A stretch of 64,000 nucleotides of DNA from Candidatus Nucleicultrix amoebiphila FS5 (GTDB lineage Bacteria > Pseudomonadota > Alphaproteobacteria > Caedimonadales > Nucleicultricaceae), in contig NZ_CP008743.1 of NCBI RefSeq assembly GCF_002117145.1, positions 930,001 through 994,000 of the forward strand. Reading direction: 5' to 3'. The notes below the pieces were generated by a model that was not told the origin of the DNA, did not search any database, and was given only the letters and a program-made list of their open reading frames with translations. Made by a program: the position numbers and the translations under genes. Shown piece by piece: positions 36,011 through 45,045 of the stretch (positions within the stretch are counted from its first letter, which is position 1; the number at the start of each line of letters is the position of its first letter).

Positions 36011-36787
36011 ATGAAAAAACCTTTAGAATATCTTGATTGGTTACTGGGTGTATTTTTCACTAAAGATAAATCTGGCGGAAAAGTATTCTATCCTTGGTTA
36101 AGTTTTGGCAACGGATACACTTTACCGTCTTCTGCTAAAGAAACTGAAATCCGAAATTTTCTACAAAAATTCTACATTGGTCTCATTGGGGGTGGAATCA
36201 TTGTAGGCTTGGTGAATGTTAGTTTATTATTTTTAGGTGTCCTTGGTATGATCGGTTGGTACTATTATCAATCTGTTCAATTTACTGATTCATTAAACGA
36301 GTCCCACGAAAAATTAAATTACACATATAAAATTAAGTCAATGGCGTCGGGTCAAGATGTTAATACTTTAATCATCATGATGATTGTTGCTGTTGCCTTA
36401 TTATTAGTTGGTATCGTCATGATTTGGAATGGCGGTATATTGGCCAAGATTATTGGCCTGTTAATGCTCCTGGTATTTGGAGCCAAAATTCTTTTCTTCG
36501 AGCAAATGCTCAAAGAAAAATTTGGCGCAGGAGTTGGTTCTGTAACTAAAACTAAGAGTGAGAGTACTACAATGATAGCAAAAGCAAAAACTACAGCTAA
36601 AAAAACTACAGCTAAAAAGACTACCGCTAAAAAGACTACCGCTAAAAAACCTGCAGCTAAAAAAACAGCGGTCAAAAAGACTACTGCTAAAAAAACCACT
36701 GCTAAAAAGCCTGCAGCTAAAAAGACTGTAAAGAAGACAGCTGCCAAAAAGCCTGCAGCTAAAAAGACTGTCGCTAAGAAAAAGTAA
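36011..36787 (+). CDS. membrane protein with a histone H1-like lysine/alanine tail
   Basis: Protein of 258 residues. The first 190 are a membrane part with hydrophobic segments near 58-80 and 118-165 and a short N-terminal soluble segment. The last about 70 residues are AKKTT, AKKPA and VKKTA repeats typical of bacterial H1-like and eukaryotic H1 tails, which bind DNA. I know of no standard family with both parts. If the tail faces the cytosol it could tether the nucleoid to the membrane; if outside, it could bind LPS or host material. A bidirectional terminator follows. Confidence 0.75.
   Translation: MKKPLEYLDWLLGVFFTKDKSGGKVFYPWLSFGNGYTLPSSAKETEIRNFLQKFYIGLIGGGIIVGLVNVSLLFLGVLGMIGWYYYQSVQFTDSLNESHEKLNYTYKIKSMASGQDVNTLIIMMIVAVALLLVGIVMIWNGGILAKIIGLLMLLVFGAKILFFEQMLKEKFGAGVGSVTKTKSESTTMIAKAKTTAKKTTAKKTTAKKTTAKKPAAKKTAVKKTTAKKTTAKKPAAKKTVKKTAAKKPAAKKTVAKKK
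36590..36780 (+). repeat. in-frame short tandem repeats coding the AKKTT/AKKPA tail
   Basis: Imperfect 12- to 15-base units built on GCTAAAAAGACTAC repeat through this stretch with no non-coding spacer. They are in frame with the membrane protein and differ mainly at third positions, so they are kept at protein level and could change in number by slippage. Confidence 0.8.
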
Positions 36788-36811
36788 TCCGAGAAATACT
36801 CAGATTAAGAT

Positions 36812-36844
36812 AAAAAACCCAACTTTAACCGGTTGGGTTTTTTT
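36812..36844. terminator. rho-independent terminator between the H1-like gene and mutL
   Basis: Stem AACCCAAC/GTTGGGTT (36816-36823 with 36832-36839), an 8-base loop, and seven T on the plus strand with a run of A upstream that serves the minus strand. It ends both converging genes; the T-run reaches the mutL stop codon. Confidence 0.85.
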
Positions 36845-38594
36845 AACGCCGCCCAAATAATTTCTCAATATCTGACTTTAATAGCTTAACATATGTTGGT
36901 CTGCCATGATTGCATTGTCCTGAATGGGGCGTATTCTCCATTTGACGTAAAAGAGCATTCATTTCAACAATATTCAATTGTCTTCCTGCACGAATACTAC
37001 TATGGCAAGCGAAAGTTCCTAAAATTTCCTGCATCTTTTCTTTTAGACTGAGAGCTTGTCCATGGAGTTTGAGCTCATCCACCAAGTCCCTAATCAACCC
37101 TTTAATATCAAAATCACCTAATAGAGACGGGACTTCTCGTATTAAGATAGCATTCCCTCCAAAAGGTTCGATATAAAGACCAAAATGTTGCAGTTCATTT
37201 TGATGGGATAAGAGTCTCTCTTTTTCATGATTTGCTAGCTCAACAATCTCAGGAACAAGCAAACATTGTCGTTTAATGGCGTTGTTGGCGAAATCAATTT
37301 TCATTTTTTCATAAACGAGTCGTTCATGAGCAGCGTGTTGATCCACAATAATAAATCCATCTTCTGACTCTGATAGAATATATGTTTTAAGAATTTGAGC
37401 TCTCGCACTTCCAAGAGGGTGAGCCTGAGAGTTATCTGAGGATTGATCAGCAAATTTCTCTAAGACTTTTCCATAAGAACCAGCATCATAAGGAAGATGT
37501 TCTGCCTCTCGTAAAGGAAAAGTCAAAGAACTCTGATGTGATTTACCATAAGGAACAGAGGGTTGAAATGCGCGCAAAGCCGTATCAACAAGCGTTGACG
37601 ATGTTCGATGTCCTGTTTCGTGAAGTGTATGCTTCAGCGCACCTATAATTGAACTACGAATAAGGTTTGGTTCACGAAATCGTATCTCAGTTTTCGCTGG
37701 ATGCACGTTCACGTCCACTTCATTAGTTGGAACAGTTAAAAAAAGAACAACCAAAGGATGACGATCGCGCGCTAAGAAATCTTGATAAGCCACTCTAATA
37801 GAGCTATTGAGAACTTTGTCTTTTACGGGTCGATTATTGACATACAAAAACTGTAAATCACTGAGTCCTCGATTAAAAGTTGGAACGCTTGCATATCCAT
37901 TCAAGGTTACGTGATCACGCGTAAGATTTATTCTCATAGCATTAGGCGTAAAGTCTTTTCCCATCACTGCATCACATCGTTGTAATGCATTATCGTCTTT
38001 ATGAAAGCTCAAGATTGTTTTTTGATCGTTTTTTAATTCAAAGGCAATATTCGGATGAGCCAAAGCAAGACGTTGCACAACATCGATAATATGATTTGTT
38101 TCCGTTGTAATAGAACGCATGAATTTCAATCTTGCAGGTGTTGCAAAAAAAAGATCTTTTACTTCGACTTCAGTTCCTTCAGGATAAGCCTGTGGTTTAA
38201 GTAGTCCTTTTTCTCCGCCTTCAACAGTAATTGACCATGCTGAATCAGCACCTTTTGGTCGACTCGTTAGACTCAATCGACTCACAGATGCAATAGAAGG
38301 CAGTGCTTCACCTCGAAAGCCTAAAGTTCCTATATTGAAAAGATCATCGTCCAGCAGTTTAGACGTTGCATGTCGTTCTAGCGCAAGAGATAAATCATCC
38401 TTAGCAATGCCATGACCATTATCACGGATAGCGATGTAACTTCGACCACCCTCACGTATAGAAATTTGAATATTTGTAGCGCCAGCATCAATAGCATTTT
38501 CTACCAGTTCTTTGACAACAGAGGCCGGCCTTTCAACGACTTCACCCGCAGCTATTTGATTAATAAGATTTTTGGGTAATAAACGAATGGTCAC
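36843..38594 (-). CDS. mutL: DNA mismatch repair protein MutL
   Basis: Mismatch-repair ATPase of 583 residues. The GHKL ATPase opens with QIAAGEVVERPASVVKELVE and has the ENAIDAGAT segment and RDNGHGI near 60. The C-terminal endonuclease motif DQHAAHERLVYE near 435 is intact, as are ACHSSIRAG and CNHGRPTY near the end, so nicking activity is expected. The stop is inside the terminator shared with the H1-like gene. Its start overlaps the pgi stop by four bases. MutS is in the same window but not linked. Confidence 0.96.
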   Translation of the reverse strand: MTIRLLPKNLINQIAAGEVVERPASVVKELVENAIDAGATNIQISIREGGRSYIAIRDNGHGIAKDDLSLALERHATSKLLDDDLFNIGTLGFRGEALPSIASVSRLSLTSRPKGADSAWSITVEGGEKGLLKPQAYPEGTEVEVKDLFFATPARLKFMRSITTETNHIIDVVQRLALAHPNIAFELKNDQKTILSFHKDDNALQRCDAVMGKDFTPNAMRINLTRDHVTLNGYASVPTFNRGLSDLQFLYVNNRPVKDKVLNSSIRVAYQDFLARDRHPLVVLFLTVPTNEVDVNVHPAKTEIRFREPNLIRSSIIGALKHTLHETGHRTSSTLVDTALRAFQPSVPYGKSHQSSLTFPLREAEHLPYDAGSYGKVLEKFADQSSDNSQAHPLGSARAQILKTYILSESEDGFIIVDQHAAHERLVYEKMKIDFANNAIKRQCLLVPEIVELANHEKERLLSHQNELQHFGLYIEPFGGNAILIREVPSLLGDFDIKGLIRDLVDELKLHGQALSLKEKMQEILGTFACHSSIRAGRQLNIVEMNALLRQMENTPHSGQCNHGRPTYVKLLKSDIEKLFGRR

Positions 38595-39847
38595 TCTTGT
38601 TCTCTTCCTGCTAACATGTATTGACGCGTTAGAATCTTACTTTCTTCAACAGCAGGCTGACTTAAAGGGTCTATTTTTAATAACTCCGCCATCAAAAGTG
38701 TCTCTATCATAAGCTGCATCATCAAAGCTCCAAGTGTTTCTTCATTATATTGCTGAAGATAAATCTTTCGAATAGGTCTTTGATGATTTACTAGAGATTG
38801 AGCAGTTGCCTCTCCCTCCATGTGCAATAGTGTTCCTAAACTTTGACCTTTAAGGTAATTAAGATCTGGATCTTTTAGGTAAGTGTCAGAAAAATAATAA
38901 TCATCTTCGCATGATTCGATAAAAAGAAGAGTAAAAAATTTATCCCTGGGCCCCTCTAAATAAAGCTGTAGTTGACTATGCTGATCAACAGTCCCTAAAG
39001 CATTGATAGGCGTAGACCCCGTACCCTCCTTCCCTAAACTTTCGGCCCAAAGTTGTCTAAACCAAAAACTTAAAGTGGTAAGTCGATCAAAATAAGGCAT
39101 CATAACCAAAGATGAAATATTTAAACCTTCATCAATTTCACTAAAAAAATCACATAAGAAAGTTGCATTCTCTGCCTCATTAAAAACAGAATTTAAAAGA
39201 GATTTTGCCCCCTCTCGAACCTTGTGCACTTTGACACCTGCGATTATTGCCGGCAGTAACCCAACCAATGAAAAGACTGAAAATCTTCCCCCAATATGGG
39301 GATCATGATCAAGAATTTTTATCTCTAATTCCGTTGCTAATTTTCGCAAGGGAGATTGTTTTGGTTCTGTAATGACAATACATTGATTTTTTATATTAAA
39401 ACCACTCTCGCCTTGATCGAGTAATACTAAAAATTGCGCTATGGTTTCAGCTGTTGATCCAGATTTTGAAATAATAATGAATCCTGTTTGACTGAGAGAA
39501 TGATAATTAAAAAATTCTTTCAACGTTAAAGGATCGACATTATCAAAAAAATGTAATCGAGGATGACCCACAAGCTTTGAAAATGAAGATTGTTTTAAGT
39601 CAACAAGCGTACGCCCACCCAAACTTGATCCACCGGTGCCTAAGACAACAACATCTTTAAATTTTTGAAATGGCATTGCAATTTTTGTTAAAAATTCAAG
39701 ATCATCAGTCTTTTCAACAATAGATAGAAATGGATATAGACCGTTTTTAAAGTCTTCTTTCAGCTTCTTAATTGATAAAAGAGTTTCTTTTTTCGAAAGA
39801 TTGCTTAAAGGTTGGCAGCCGATTAATTCTTGTCTAAATAAATTCAT
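38591..39847 (-). CDS. pgi: glucose-6-phosphate isomerase
   Basis: Glycolytic isomerase converting glucose 6-phosphate and fructose 6-phosphate, cytosolic, 418 residues; this is the short class compared with about 550 in Escherichia coli. The phosphate and sugar sites are visible: GTGGSSLGGRTL near 70, ISKSGSTAETIAQF near 122, KEGTGSTPINALGTVDQHSQ near 275 and the lysine of PAVEESKILTRQY near 397. It is coupled to mutL by an ATGA overlap and follows the XRE-cupin gene by one base, so the three probably share a transcript. Confidence 0.93.
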   Translation of the reverse strand: MNLFRQELIGCQPLSNLSKKETLLSIKKLKEDFKNGLYPFLSIVEKTDDLEFLTKIAMPFQKFKDVVVLGTGGSSLGGRTLVDLKQSSFSKLVGHPRLHFFDNVDPLTLKEFFNYHSLSQTGFIIISKSGSTAETIAQFLVLLDQGESGFNIKNQCIVITEPKQSPLRKLATELEIKILDHDPHIGGRFSVFSLVGLLPAIIAGVKVHKVREGAKSLLNSVFNEAENATFLCDFFSEIDEGLNISSLVMMPYFDRLTTLSFWFRQLWAESLGKEGTGSTPINALGTVDQHSQLQLYLEGPRDKFFTLLFIESCEDDYYFSDTYLKDPDLNYLKGQSLGTLLHMEGEATAQSLVNHQRPIRKIYLQQYNEETLGALMMQLMIETLLMAELLKIDPLSQPAVEESKILTRQYMLAGREQE

Positions 39848-39848
39848 C

Positions 39849-40427
39849 TTATAATTCCACGATTTTTTTGTCTTGCTTACTCGCTAAAACAATAACACTC
39901 AATGCCATTGCTGAGCCACGTCCAGTATTATGATAAGAGTGGCGTCTATCACCTGGAAATGCTAACACATCCCCTTCTTCCATAACAAACTCATCACCCT
40001 CCACAAACACAGTAATTTGTCCCTTAAGGCAAGTAAAATATTCTCTTGTCCCTGACAGATGAGGGCTTCCTTTTAAAACAGATTTTGGTTGCCATTGTAT
40101 ACGTTCGATTTGCATCCCCTGTATTGGATCGGGTAGTAATTTATATACAAGGCATCCTCCTTGATCTCGCTTGAAAAATGCGACATCTTTTGCTTTTATA
40201 TGCGTACAATTAGGACGATTTTTCGCAACCAACTCTTCTACGCTTACATTTAGGGCTGACGCTAGTTTTATTAAATTCATTAAAGAGGGATTCCCATGCC
40301 CTGATTCAAGATGTGTCACCGTTGAACGCGGTAATCCTGCAGCTTTAGCAAGAGAATCTTGTGTCATCGCTCTACTTTTGCGTAAAGAAATAATTTTATC
40401 AGCCATATTTTTAGATATATTGTGCAT
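39849..40427 (-). CDS. XRE-family regulator with a C-terminal cupin domain
   Basis: Predicted transcription factor of 192 residues. An XRE helix-turn-helix at about residues 12-66 (MTQDSLAKAAGLPRSTVTHLES) is followed by a cupin at about 95-185 with RIQWQPKS, an EGDEFVMEEGDVLAFPGDRRHSY core and a C-terminal strand. This class senses a small ligand through the cupin. It is divergent from the MFS exporter, with 142 bases between, which suggests it controls that exporter. It sits one base from pgi on the same strand. Its ribosome site is weak (AGG). Confidence 0.9.
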   Translation of the reverse strand: MHNISKNMADKIISLRKSRAMTQDSLAKAAGLPRSTVTHLESGHGNPSLMNLIKLASALNVSVEELVAKNRPNCTHIKAKDVAFFKRDQGGCLVYKLLPDPIQGMQIERIQWQPKSVLKGSPHLSGTREYFTCLKGQITVFVEGDEFVMEEGDVLAFPGDRRHSYHNTGRGSAMALSVIVLASKQDKKIVEL

Positions 40428-40569
40428 ATTAGCCTATATTATAAAGAAGGATTCATTTTGGACTAATATATTGTCATTTTGGGGACAAATGAACAAGGTT
40501 ATACCCCTCCTTGATTCATTCATGTTAAGTACCCATATGGAATGAAAAGCTAACAAGAGGCCTATATAA

Positions 40570-41778
40570 ATGTTTTCAGGAGTTTTATCGTTACCTGTCA
40601 TCGTGATGATGGCCATGGCTGTCTCAGTGTTTGCTTTTGACCTTTACGTTCCAAGCATGCCTTTGATGGGCGACTATTTTAACTGTTCGCGTGAAACGAT
40701 TCAGTTAACATTAACTGCTGGTATTACTGGCTCAAGCCTCTTTACTCTTATCTTAGGCCCAATCTCAGACGCGATTGGACGGCGAAAGATTATGGTTGCT
40801 TTTCAGTTTATATTTTTTGCAGCGTCTCTCATATGCGCTCTTGCTCCAAGCGTTGAAGTGCTCATTATTGCCCGGTTTTTTCAAGGTATGGGAGGATCTG
40901 CAGCCTCAGTACTATCATTCGCCATTTTTGCAGAGATTTTTGATCATAAAAAGGCCGCTGTTTATATGGCCTATCTTACAACCACGATTACGGTTTCACT
41001 CGTTTTAGCGCCCATGTTTGGCGGGTATATTGCTGCTCACTATTCTTGGCAAATGAACTTCCTGTTCTTGGCCTTTATTAGCTCAATTGCTTTTCTGTTA
41101 TTGTATTTTAACTTGCCTGAAACCCTTAAAGAATCAAAGACTCTTTCCTTCAAATCGGTGATGACAGTCTACTGGGATATTATAAGCAATAAGGATTTTC
41201 ATTTTATGTCCTTTGTCCCATCCTTAATGATTGGCGGGTTCGTGGGATTCATCGCCACTGCCGTATTCTATTTCGTAAACGTTTTAAGTATTAGTCCCGG
41301 CCATTATGGCCTCTATCAAGCGGGCATTATGTTCTTCAATGCCCTTTTCAGCTATCTAGCAGGGAAAGCTATCAGAGCCTTTAGTTTAGTCACAACAGCG
41401 ACGATTGGTATGATCCTCTTTGCCTTAGGTGGTTTGTCCTTTTGGGCGACAACCTCTTTAGGTTTATCATCTCCCATTTTGTTGTCAGCTTGTTTTTCTC
41501 TTTATGGGGCTGGCCTTGGCTTTGCTTTTGCAGCCATTACGGCTGAAAACATGGCGTTATTTCCCAAAAACTCTGGAGCAACATCGGCAGTCATTGGGTT
41601 TACAAGGGGTACAATCATTTCTTTTAGCGTCTGGATTACAGGTAAAATTTATGCAGGCACGATGGTTCCTGTTGGAATTTTTATTCTCATCGCAACGATT
41701 CTGTGCATGAGCGTTTATTTTTTACGCATTCACAAAAGGATGCATGATGCAGCAGAAGCACGCGAGCACTCTGAATAA
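40570..41778 (+). CDS. MFS drug-efflux transporter, Bcr/CflA type
   Basis: Inner-membrane exporter of 402 residues with 12 predicted membrane segments. DLYVPSMPLMGDYF in the first helix, GPISDAIGRRKIMV (motif A) near 60 and the RFFQGMGGSAASVLSFAIFAE segment near 98 are typical of the Bcr/CflA drug-proton antiporters. AGAGG lies before the ATG. It is divergent from the XRE-cupin gene, its probable regulator, and ends two bases before the converging M16 gene. Substrate unknown. Confidence 0.91.
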   Translation: MFSGVLSLPVIVMMAMAVSVFAFDLYVPSMPLMGDYFNCSRETIQLTLTAGITGSSLFTLILGPISDAIGRRKIMVAFQFIFFAASLICALAPSVEVLIIARFFQGMGGSAASVLSFAIFAEIFDHKKAAVYMAYLTTTITVSLVLAPMFGGYIAAHYSWQMNFLFLAFISSIAFLLLYFNLPETLKESKTLSFKSVMTVYWDIISNKDFHFMSFVPSLMIGGFVGFIATAVFYFVNVLSISPGHYGLYQAGIMFFNALFSYLAGKAIRAFSLVTTATIGMILFALGGLSFWATTSLGLSSPILLSACFSLYGAGLGFAFAAITAENMALFPKNSGATSAVIGFTRGTIISFSVWITGKIYAGTMVPVGIFILIATILCMSVYFLRIHKRMHDAAEAREHSE

Positions 41779-41779
41779 G

Positions 41780-43132
41780 CTATTGATGACCCTTAAGGGG
41801 TGTTAGATCCTGTGGCTTACCCACAACAACAAAAGTTAAGCCCTCAGGTTTGAAAAACTCTTTAGCAAAGGCGTTCACTTCCTCTAAGTTCAAGGAACGA
41901 ATTTCTTTTTCTCGACGGACAATATAGTCCTTATCAAATCCATATAATAAATAGCTTTGCAAAACCCCAGAAATGCTTCCTGAGGACGTAAAATTAAGAG
42001 GATAGCCTCCTATAAGATTAGTCTTTGCATCTTCGAGTTCTTGACTCGTAATGCCTTTGTCACGAATCTTCGCCCATTCTTCTTTTAAAACTTTAATAGC
42101 CTCTGCAACATGCGCATTATCTGAAGCCATTTGTCCGGAGATAAGGTCTGCTAGCTGATAATTTTGAGAACCTAAACTTAAAGTATAAATCAATCCTCTT
42201 TTAACGCGTATTTCTTGGAGCAATCGTGAAGGTAAACCATCCCCTAATATCTGGAGTAGCACTTGTACCTTACGAAAATTTTTATCGGTGATAGGAAGCC
42301 CCTTTTGAGAAAAAACGACCGTACTCTGAGGGTGAGCACTCTCAATGATTTGAAGTGAACCATCAATATTTAATTGAGCAGGCTGAAATTTTTCTTTATG
42401 AGGATTTTCTATTGGAAGCTCTCCAAAAACGTCATCCAAAAGCACTGCTAATTCCCGAGCCGTAATAGCTCCACAAACCCCCACCATAAGGCGATCACGT
42501 GTTAAATTTTGTTTGCCAAAATTCTTAATGTCTTCAAGAGTAATTCTTTTGATGGACGTTTCAGATCCAGATTCATCTCGATGATAAGGATGAGAACCAA
42601 AGACCACATTATCAAGAGCTTTATTCGCGATAAACTCTGGACGTTTTCTTAAGTTTGGCAGATGAGCCAAATATCTAGATTTAACTTTATTAAATTCTTC
42701 TTGACCGAAACGAGGATGATAGAGAACTTCCTTTAAAACCTGCAGTGCTTCTTTTTTGTGTTCAATCGTTGTTCTGAACATCCCTACTAAATAATCTTCG
42801 CTCGAATTAAAGGAAAGATTAATAGCCTTGTCTTGCAACACTGCATCAAACTGTTCAGTATTATACGGACCAGCCCCCTCTATAAGCATACTTAAAAAAA
42901 GTTTTTCCGTTCCTTCTTTACCGTTTTGATCATAACGACTTCCAGCTTCCAATCCAAAATTCATGGTTAGTATGGGCAAGGTATGATCTTCGACAAGCCA
43001 CGCTTTTATCCCTTTAGGAGAGATTACTTCTTGAATCTTTATTTGTTCTGCAATCTCCGCCGTCGCTGATATGGGCATATGCAAAATACATAGGATACTG
43101 AAAAAAATAAGAAGTAAACGCGCCTTTATCAT
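41780..43132 (-). CDS. M16 peptidase-like protein lacking the zinc motif
   Basis: Exported pitrilysin-fold protein of 450 residues with a signal peptide (LLLIFFSILCILHMPISATA). Where an active M16 peptidase has HxxEH, this one has TEKLFLSMLIEGAG, so it should not bind zinc. The rest of the two M16 domains is intact (GSHPYHRDESGS near 160, RGLIYTLSLGSQ near 325). Family pairs have one catalytic and one non-catalytic member; the gene just upstream carries the motif, so the two likely form a heterodimer in the periplasm. Confidence 0.92.
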   Translation of the reverse strand: MIKARLLLIFFSILCILHMPISATAEIAEQIKIQEVISPKGIKAWLVEDHTLPILTMNFGLEAGSRYDQNGKEGTEKLFLSMLIEGAGPYNTEQFDAVLQDKAINLSFNSSEDYLVGMFRTTIEHKKEALQVLKEVLYHPRFGQEEFNKVKSRYLAHLPNLRKRPEFIANKALDNVVFGSHPYHRDESGSETSIKRITLEDIKNFGKQNLTRDRLMVGVCGAITARELAVLLDDVFGELPIENPHKEKFQPAQLNIDGSLQIIESAHPQSTVVFSQKGLPITDKNFRKVQVLLQILGDGLPSRLLQEIRVKRGLIYTLSLGSQNYQLADLISGQMASDNAHVAEAIKVLKEEWAKIRDKGITSQELEDAKTNLIGGYPLNFTSSGSISGVLQSYLLYGFDKDYIVRREKEIRSLNLEEVNAFAKEFFKPEGLTFVVVGKPQDLTPLKGHQ

Positions 43133-43141
43133 TTTTATATT

Positions 43142-44470
43142 CTAGTTCCTCTTGGCTTCGGGTAAAAGATACCCCTTTAATTTCTGTTTACTTAGAAAGA
43201 TTGTTTTTAAGGCTTTGTTGACTTGTTCTGTGGTCACAGCTTTAATGCGTTCTGGCCACGCTTCAATCTCTTCAATAGTTTGCCCAACACAAAAAGCGCC
43301 GCCAAATTCAGAGGCCCCACTCAAGGCATTATCTCTCAGATAAACAAGCTTCGCGAGCATCCTCTCTTTTGCTTTTTCAACTTCCTCTTTGGTAACACCT
43401 TCATGGAGAAATTTCTCTATCTCGTGAATCACAGCTTTTTCAAGGCTCTCAAGAGTATGACCTGGATTCGGTGATGTCGTGAGATACACATGTCCTAATT
43501 GACGACTATAGATATTATAAACAAACGAAATTCCAGCAGCAATTTTCTTGCCTTCAACTAAAGACTTGTAAAGTTTGCTTGTGGCTCCTTCACTCAAAAG
43601 AAAATCCAAAACTTGAATGGCATAAGCCATGTCTTTGTCATCTTTAAAATTTGGCGCTGGATAGAGAAAAACCATAGAAGGTTGAACAACGTCTTTAGAG
43701 TAAACTGTTATCGTTTGTTCAACGTCTCCATGGGATGGTTCTTTGAGCCAGTTTCGTTCTGGCACAGGTCTGCTTGGAATTTTCCCATAATATTTTTTTG
43801 CAAGCTTTTTGACCTCATCAACAGTCACCGCACCAGCAACAATAAGCACTGCGTTATTAGGCGCATACCATTTTTTGTGAAATTCTCTGGCTGCTTCTGG
43901 CGTCAAATCTTTAATGTCATTTTCAAAACCAATAGCCGGTCTGCCATAGGGATGTCGCCAATACCAGACCGCTGAAACACTTTCAAAAAGACGTCCAAAC
44001 GGGTTCATTTCATAACGCATGCGGCGTTCTTCTAAGACCACATCTTTTTCTGGCAAAGCTTGCTCATCAAGAATTGTCAGCTTTTCCATGCGTTCTGATT
44101 CAAGGCGCATTACTGTTTCCAGCTGATCAGCAGCAACAATTTCATAATAATTCGTAAAATCATAGGATGTTGACGCATTAAACGATCCGCCAATCCGATT
44201 CATAATTTGATCCATTTCTGCAGAGGCAGTCTCTTTCGGTCCTTTGAACATTAAATGCTCAAGATAGTGCGCGAGTCCCACAGATGTTTCAGGATCATCC
44301 GCAGAACCTACCTTATACCAAACCATGTGAGAGACGACTGGCGCACGATGATTTTCTAACACCACAACGCTCAGCCCGTTATCAAGCTGAAATGTTTTAG
44401 GATTAAAAAGACCAGCCCATGCTGTAACAGCTTCAAAAAAACAAAGTGTAAAAAGAATCAAACGTAACAC
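43142..44470 (-). CDS. M16 family zinc peptidase
   Basis: Exported metallopeptidase of 442 residues with a signal peptide (LILFTLCFFEAVTAWAG). The HxxEH zinc motif is present in AHYLEHLMFKGP near residue 67, with the third ligand glutamate in EKDVVLEERRMRYE near 145. HPYGRPAIGFENDIKDL near 175 is family-typical. It is related to mitochondrial processing peptidase beta and to PqqL-like periplasmic enzymes. It precedes the inactive partner by nine bases and follows the DUF3035 lipoprotein by five. Confidence 0.94.
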   Translation of the reverse strand: MLRLILFTLCFFEAVTAWAGLFNPKTFQLDNGLSVVVLENHRAPVVSHMVWYKVGSADDPETSVGLAHYLEHLMFKGPKETASAEMDQIMNRIGGSFNASTSYDFTNYYEIVAADQLETVMRLESERMEKLTILDEQALPEKDVVLEERRMRYEMNPFGRLFESVSAVWYWRHPYGRPAIGFENDIKDLTPEAAREFHKKWYAPNNAVLIVAGAVTVDEVKKLAKKYYGKIPSRPVPERNWLKEPSHGDVEQTITVYSKDVVQPSMVFLYPAPNFKDDKDMAYAIQVLDFLLSEGATSKLYKSLVEGKKIAAGISFVYNIYSRQLGHVYLTTSPNPGHTLESLEKAVIHEIEKFLHEGVTKEEVEKAKERMLAKLVYLRDNALSGASEFGGAFCVGQTIEEIEAWPERIKAVTTEQVNKALKTIFLSKQKLKGYLLPEAKRN

Positions 44471-44475
44471 TTATT

Positions 44476-45045
44476 TTATTCCCCAGAATCTTTTTGCGCA
44501 GATGGATTTTGTTGCTTCATAACCCCCTCATCTTGCAGTCTTTTTTGTTCTTCAACAGGATTTATAACATCCCCTGGATCTTTTTTTCTCTTTTTGAGAA
44601 ATGCAATGTTGTCGACGATTGGATTAGATAATTCTGAGGCTTCTTTTGCTGCCTCTTGATTCACTTCACTGCGAATCCCCTCTTCCCCTGAGCCAATTTG
44701 ATTCATAAAAGCATCTTCACCTACCGTTGATGGTGATAATTTTTCTTCTGAAACAATTTCCTCGCTTCCTAACCCAGTTTGAGACTTCTCTCCTTTAAAC
44801 ACCAACTGTTCAGCTTTTTGCTGCGGTGTCAGTTCTTGAGGTCTAGGAGCTCCGGGTTTTGGCGGTCTTAAGTTATAATCAGGAGGCATATGTAAAGGTG
44901 CACGACTCACAACACGAAAAGCATCCGGTTGCTTTCTTTCATACCCCAACGCTCTTCTTGTTTCATCGCAGGCTGTTAGACCTAAAGCCATACTAACACC
45001 AACTAAAGCTGTTGAAACTCGCATTAAATTCAATCCCTTTTTCAT
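44476..45045 (-). CDS. DUF3035 lipoprotein, probable BamF-like subunit
   Basis: Lipoprotein of 189 residues with a lipobox ending LTAC near residue 26, after which the segment DETRRALGYERKQPDAFRVV is the hallmark of DUF3035. RAPLHMPPDYNLRPPKPGAP follows. In Caulobacter a protein of this type is reported as an extra subunit of the beta-barrel assembly complex, a role I infer by family. The C-terminal half is acidic and low in complexity. Its ATG overlaps the lspA stop, fitting a product that the neighbouring signal peptidase would mature. Confidence 0.85.
   Translation of the reverse strand: MKKGLNLMRVSTALVGVSMALGLTACDETRRALGYERKQPDAFRVVSRAPLHMPPDYNLRPPKPGAPRPQELTPQQKAEQLVFKGEKSQTGLGSEEIVSEEKLSPSTVGEDAFMNQIGSGEEGIRSEVNQEAAKEASELSNPIVDNIAFLKKRKKDPGDVINPVEEQKRLQDEGVMKQQNPSAQKDSGE

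Noticed and set aside
36352-36747. 131-residue antisense frame over the lysine/alanine repeats
   Set aside because: It is the reverse reading of the repeat that encodes AKKTT units, giving a false hydrophobic run.
36590-36780. CRISPR-like direct repeats
   Set aside because: Units are contiguous without spacers and are in frame with a protein.
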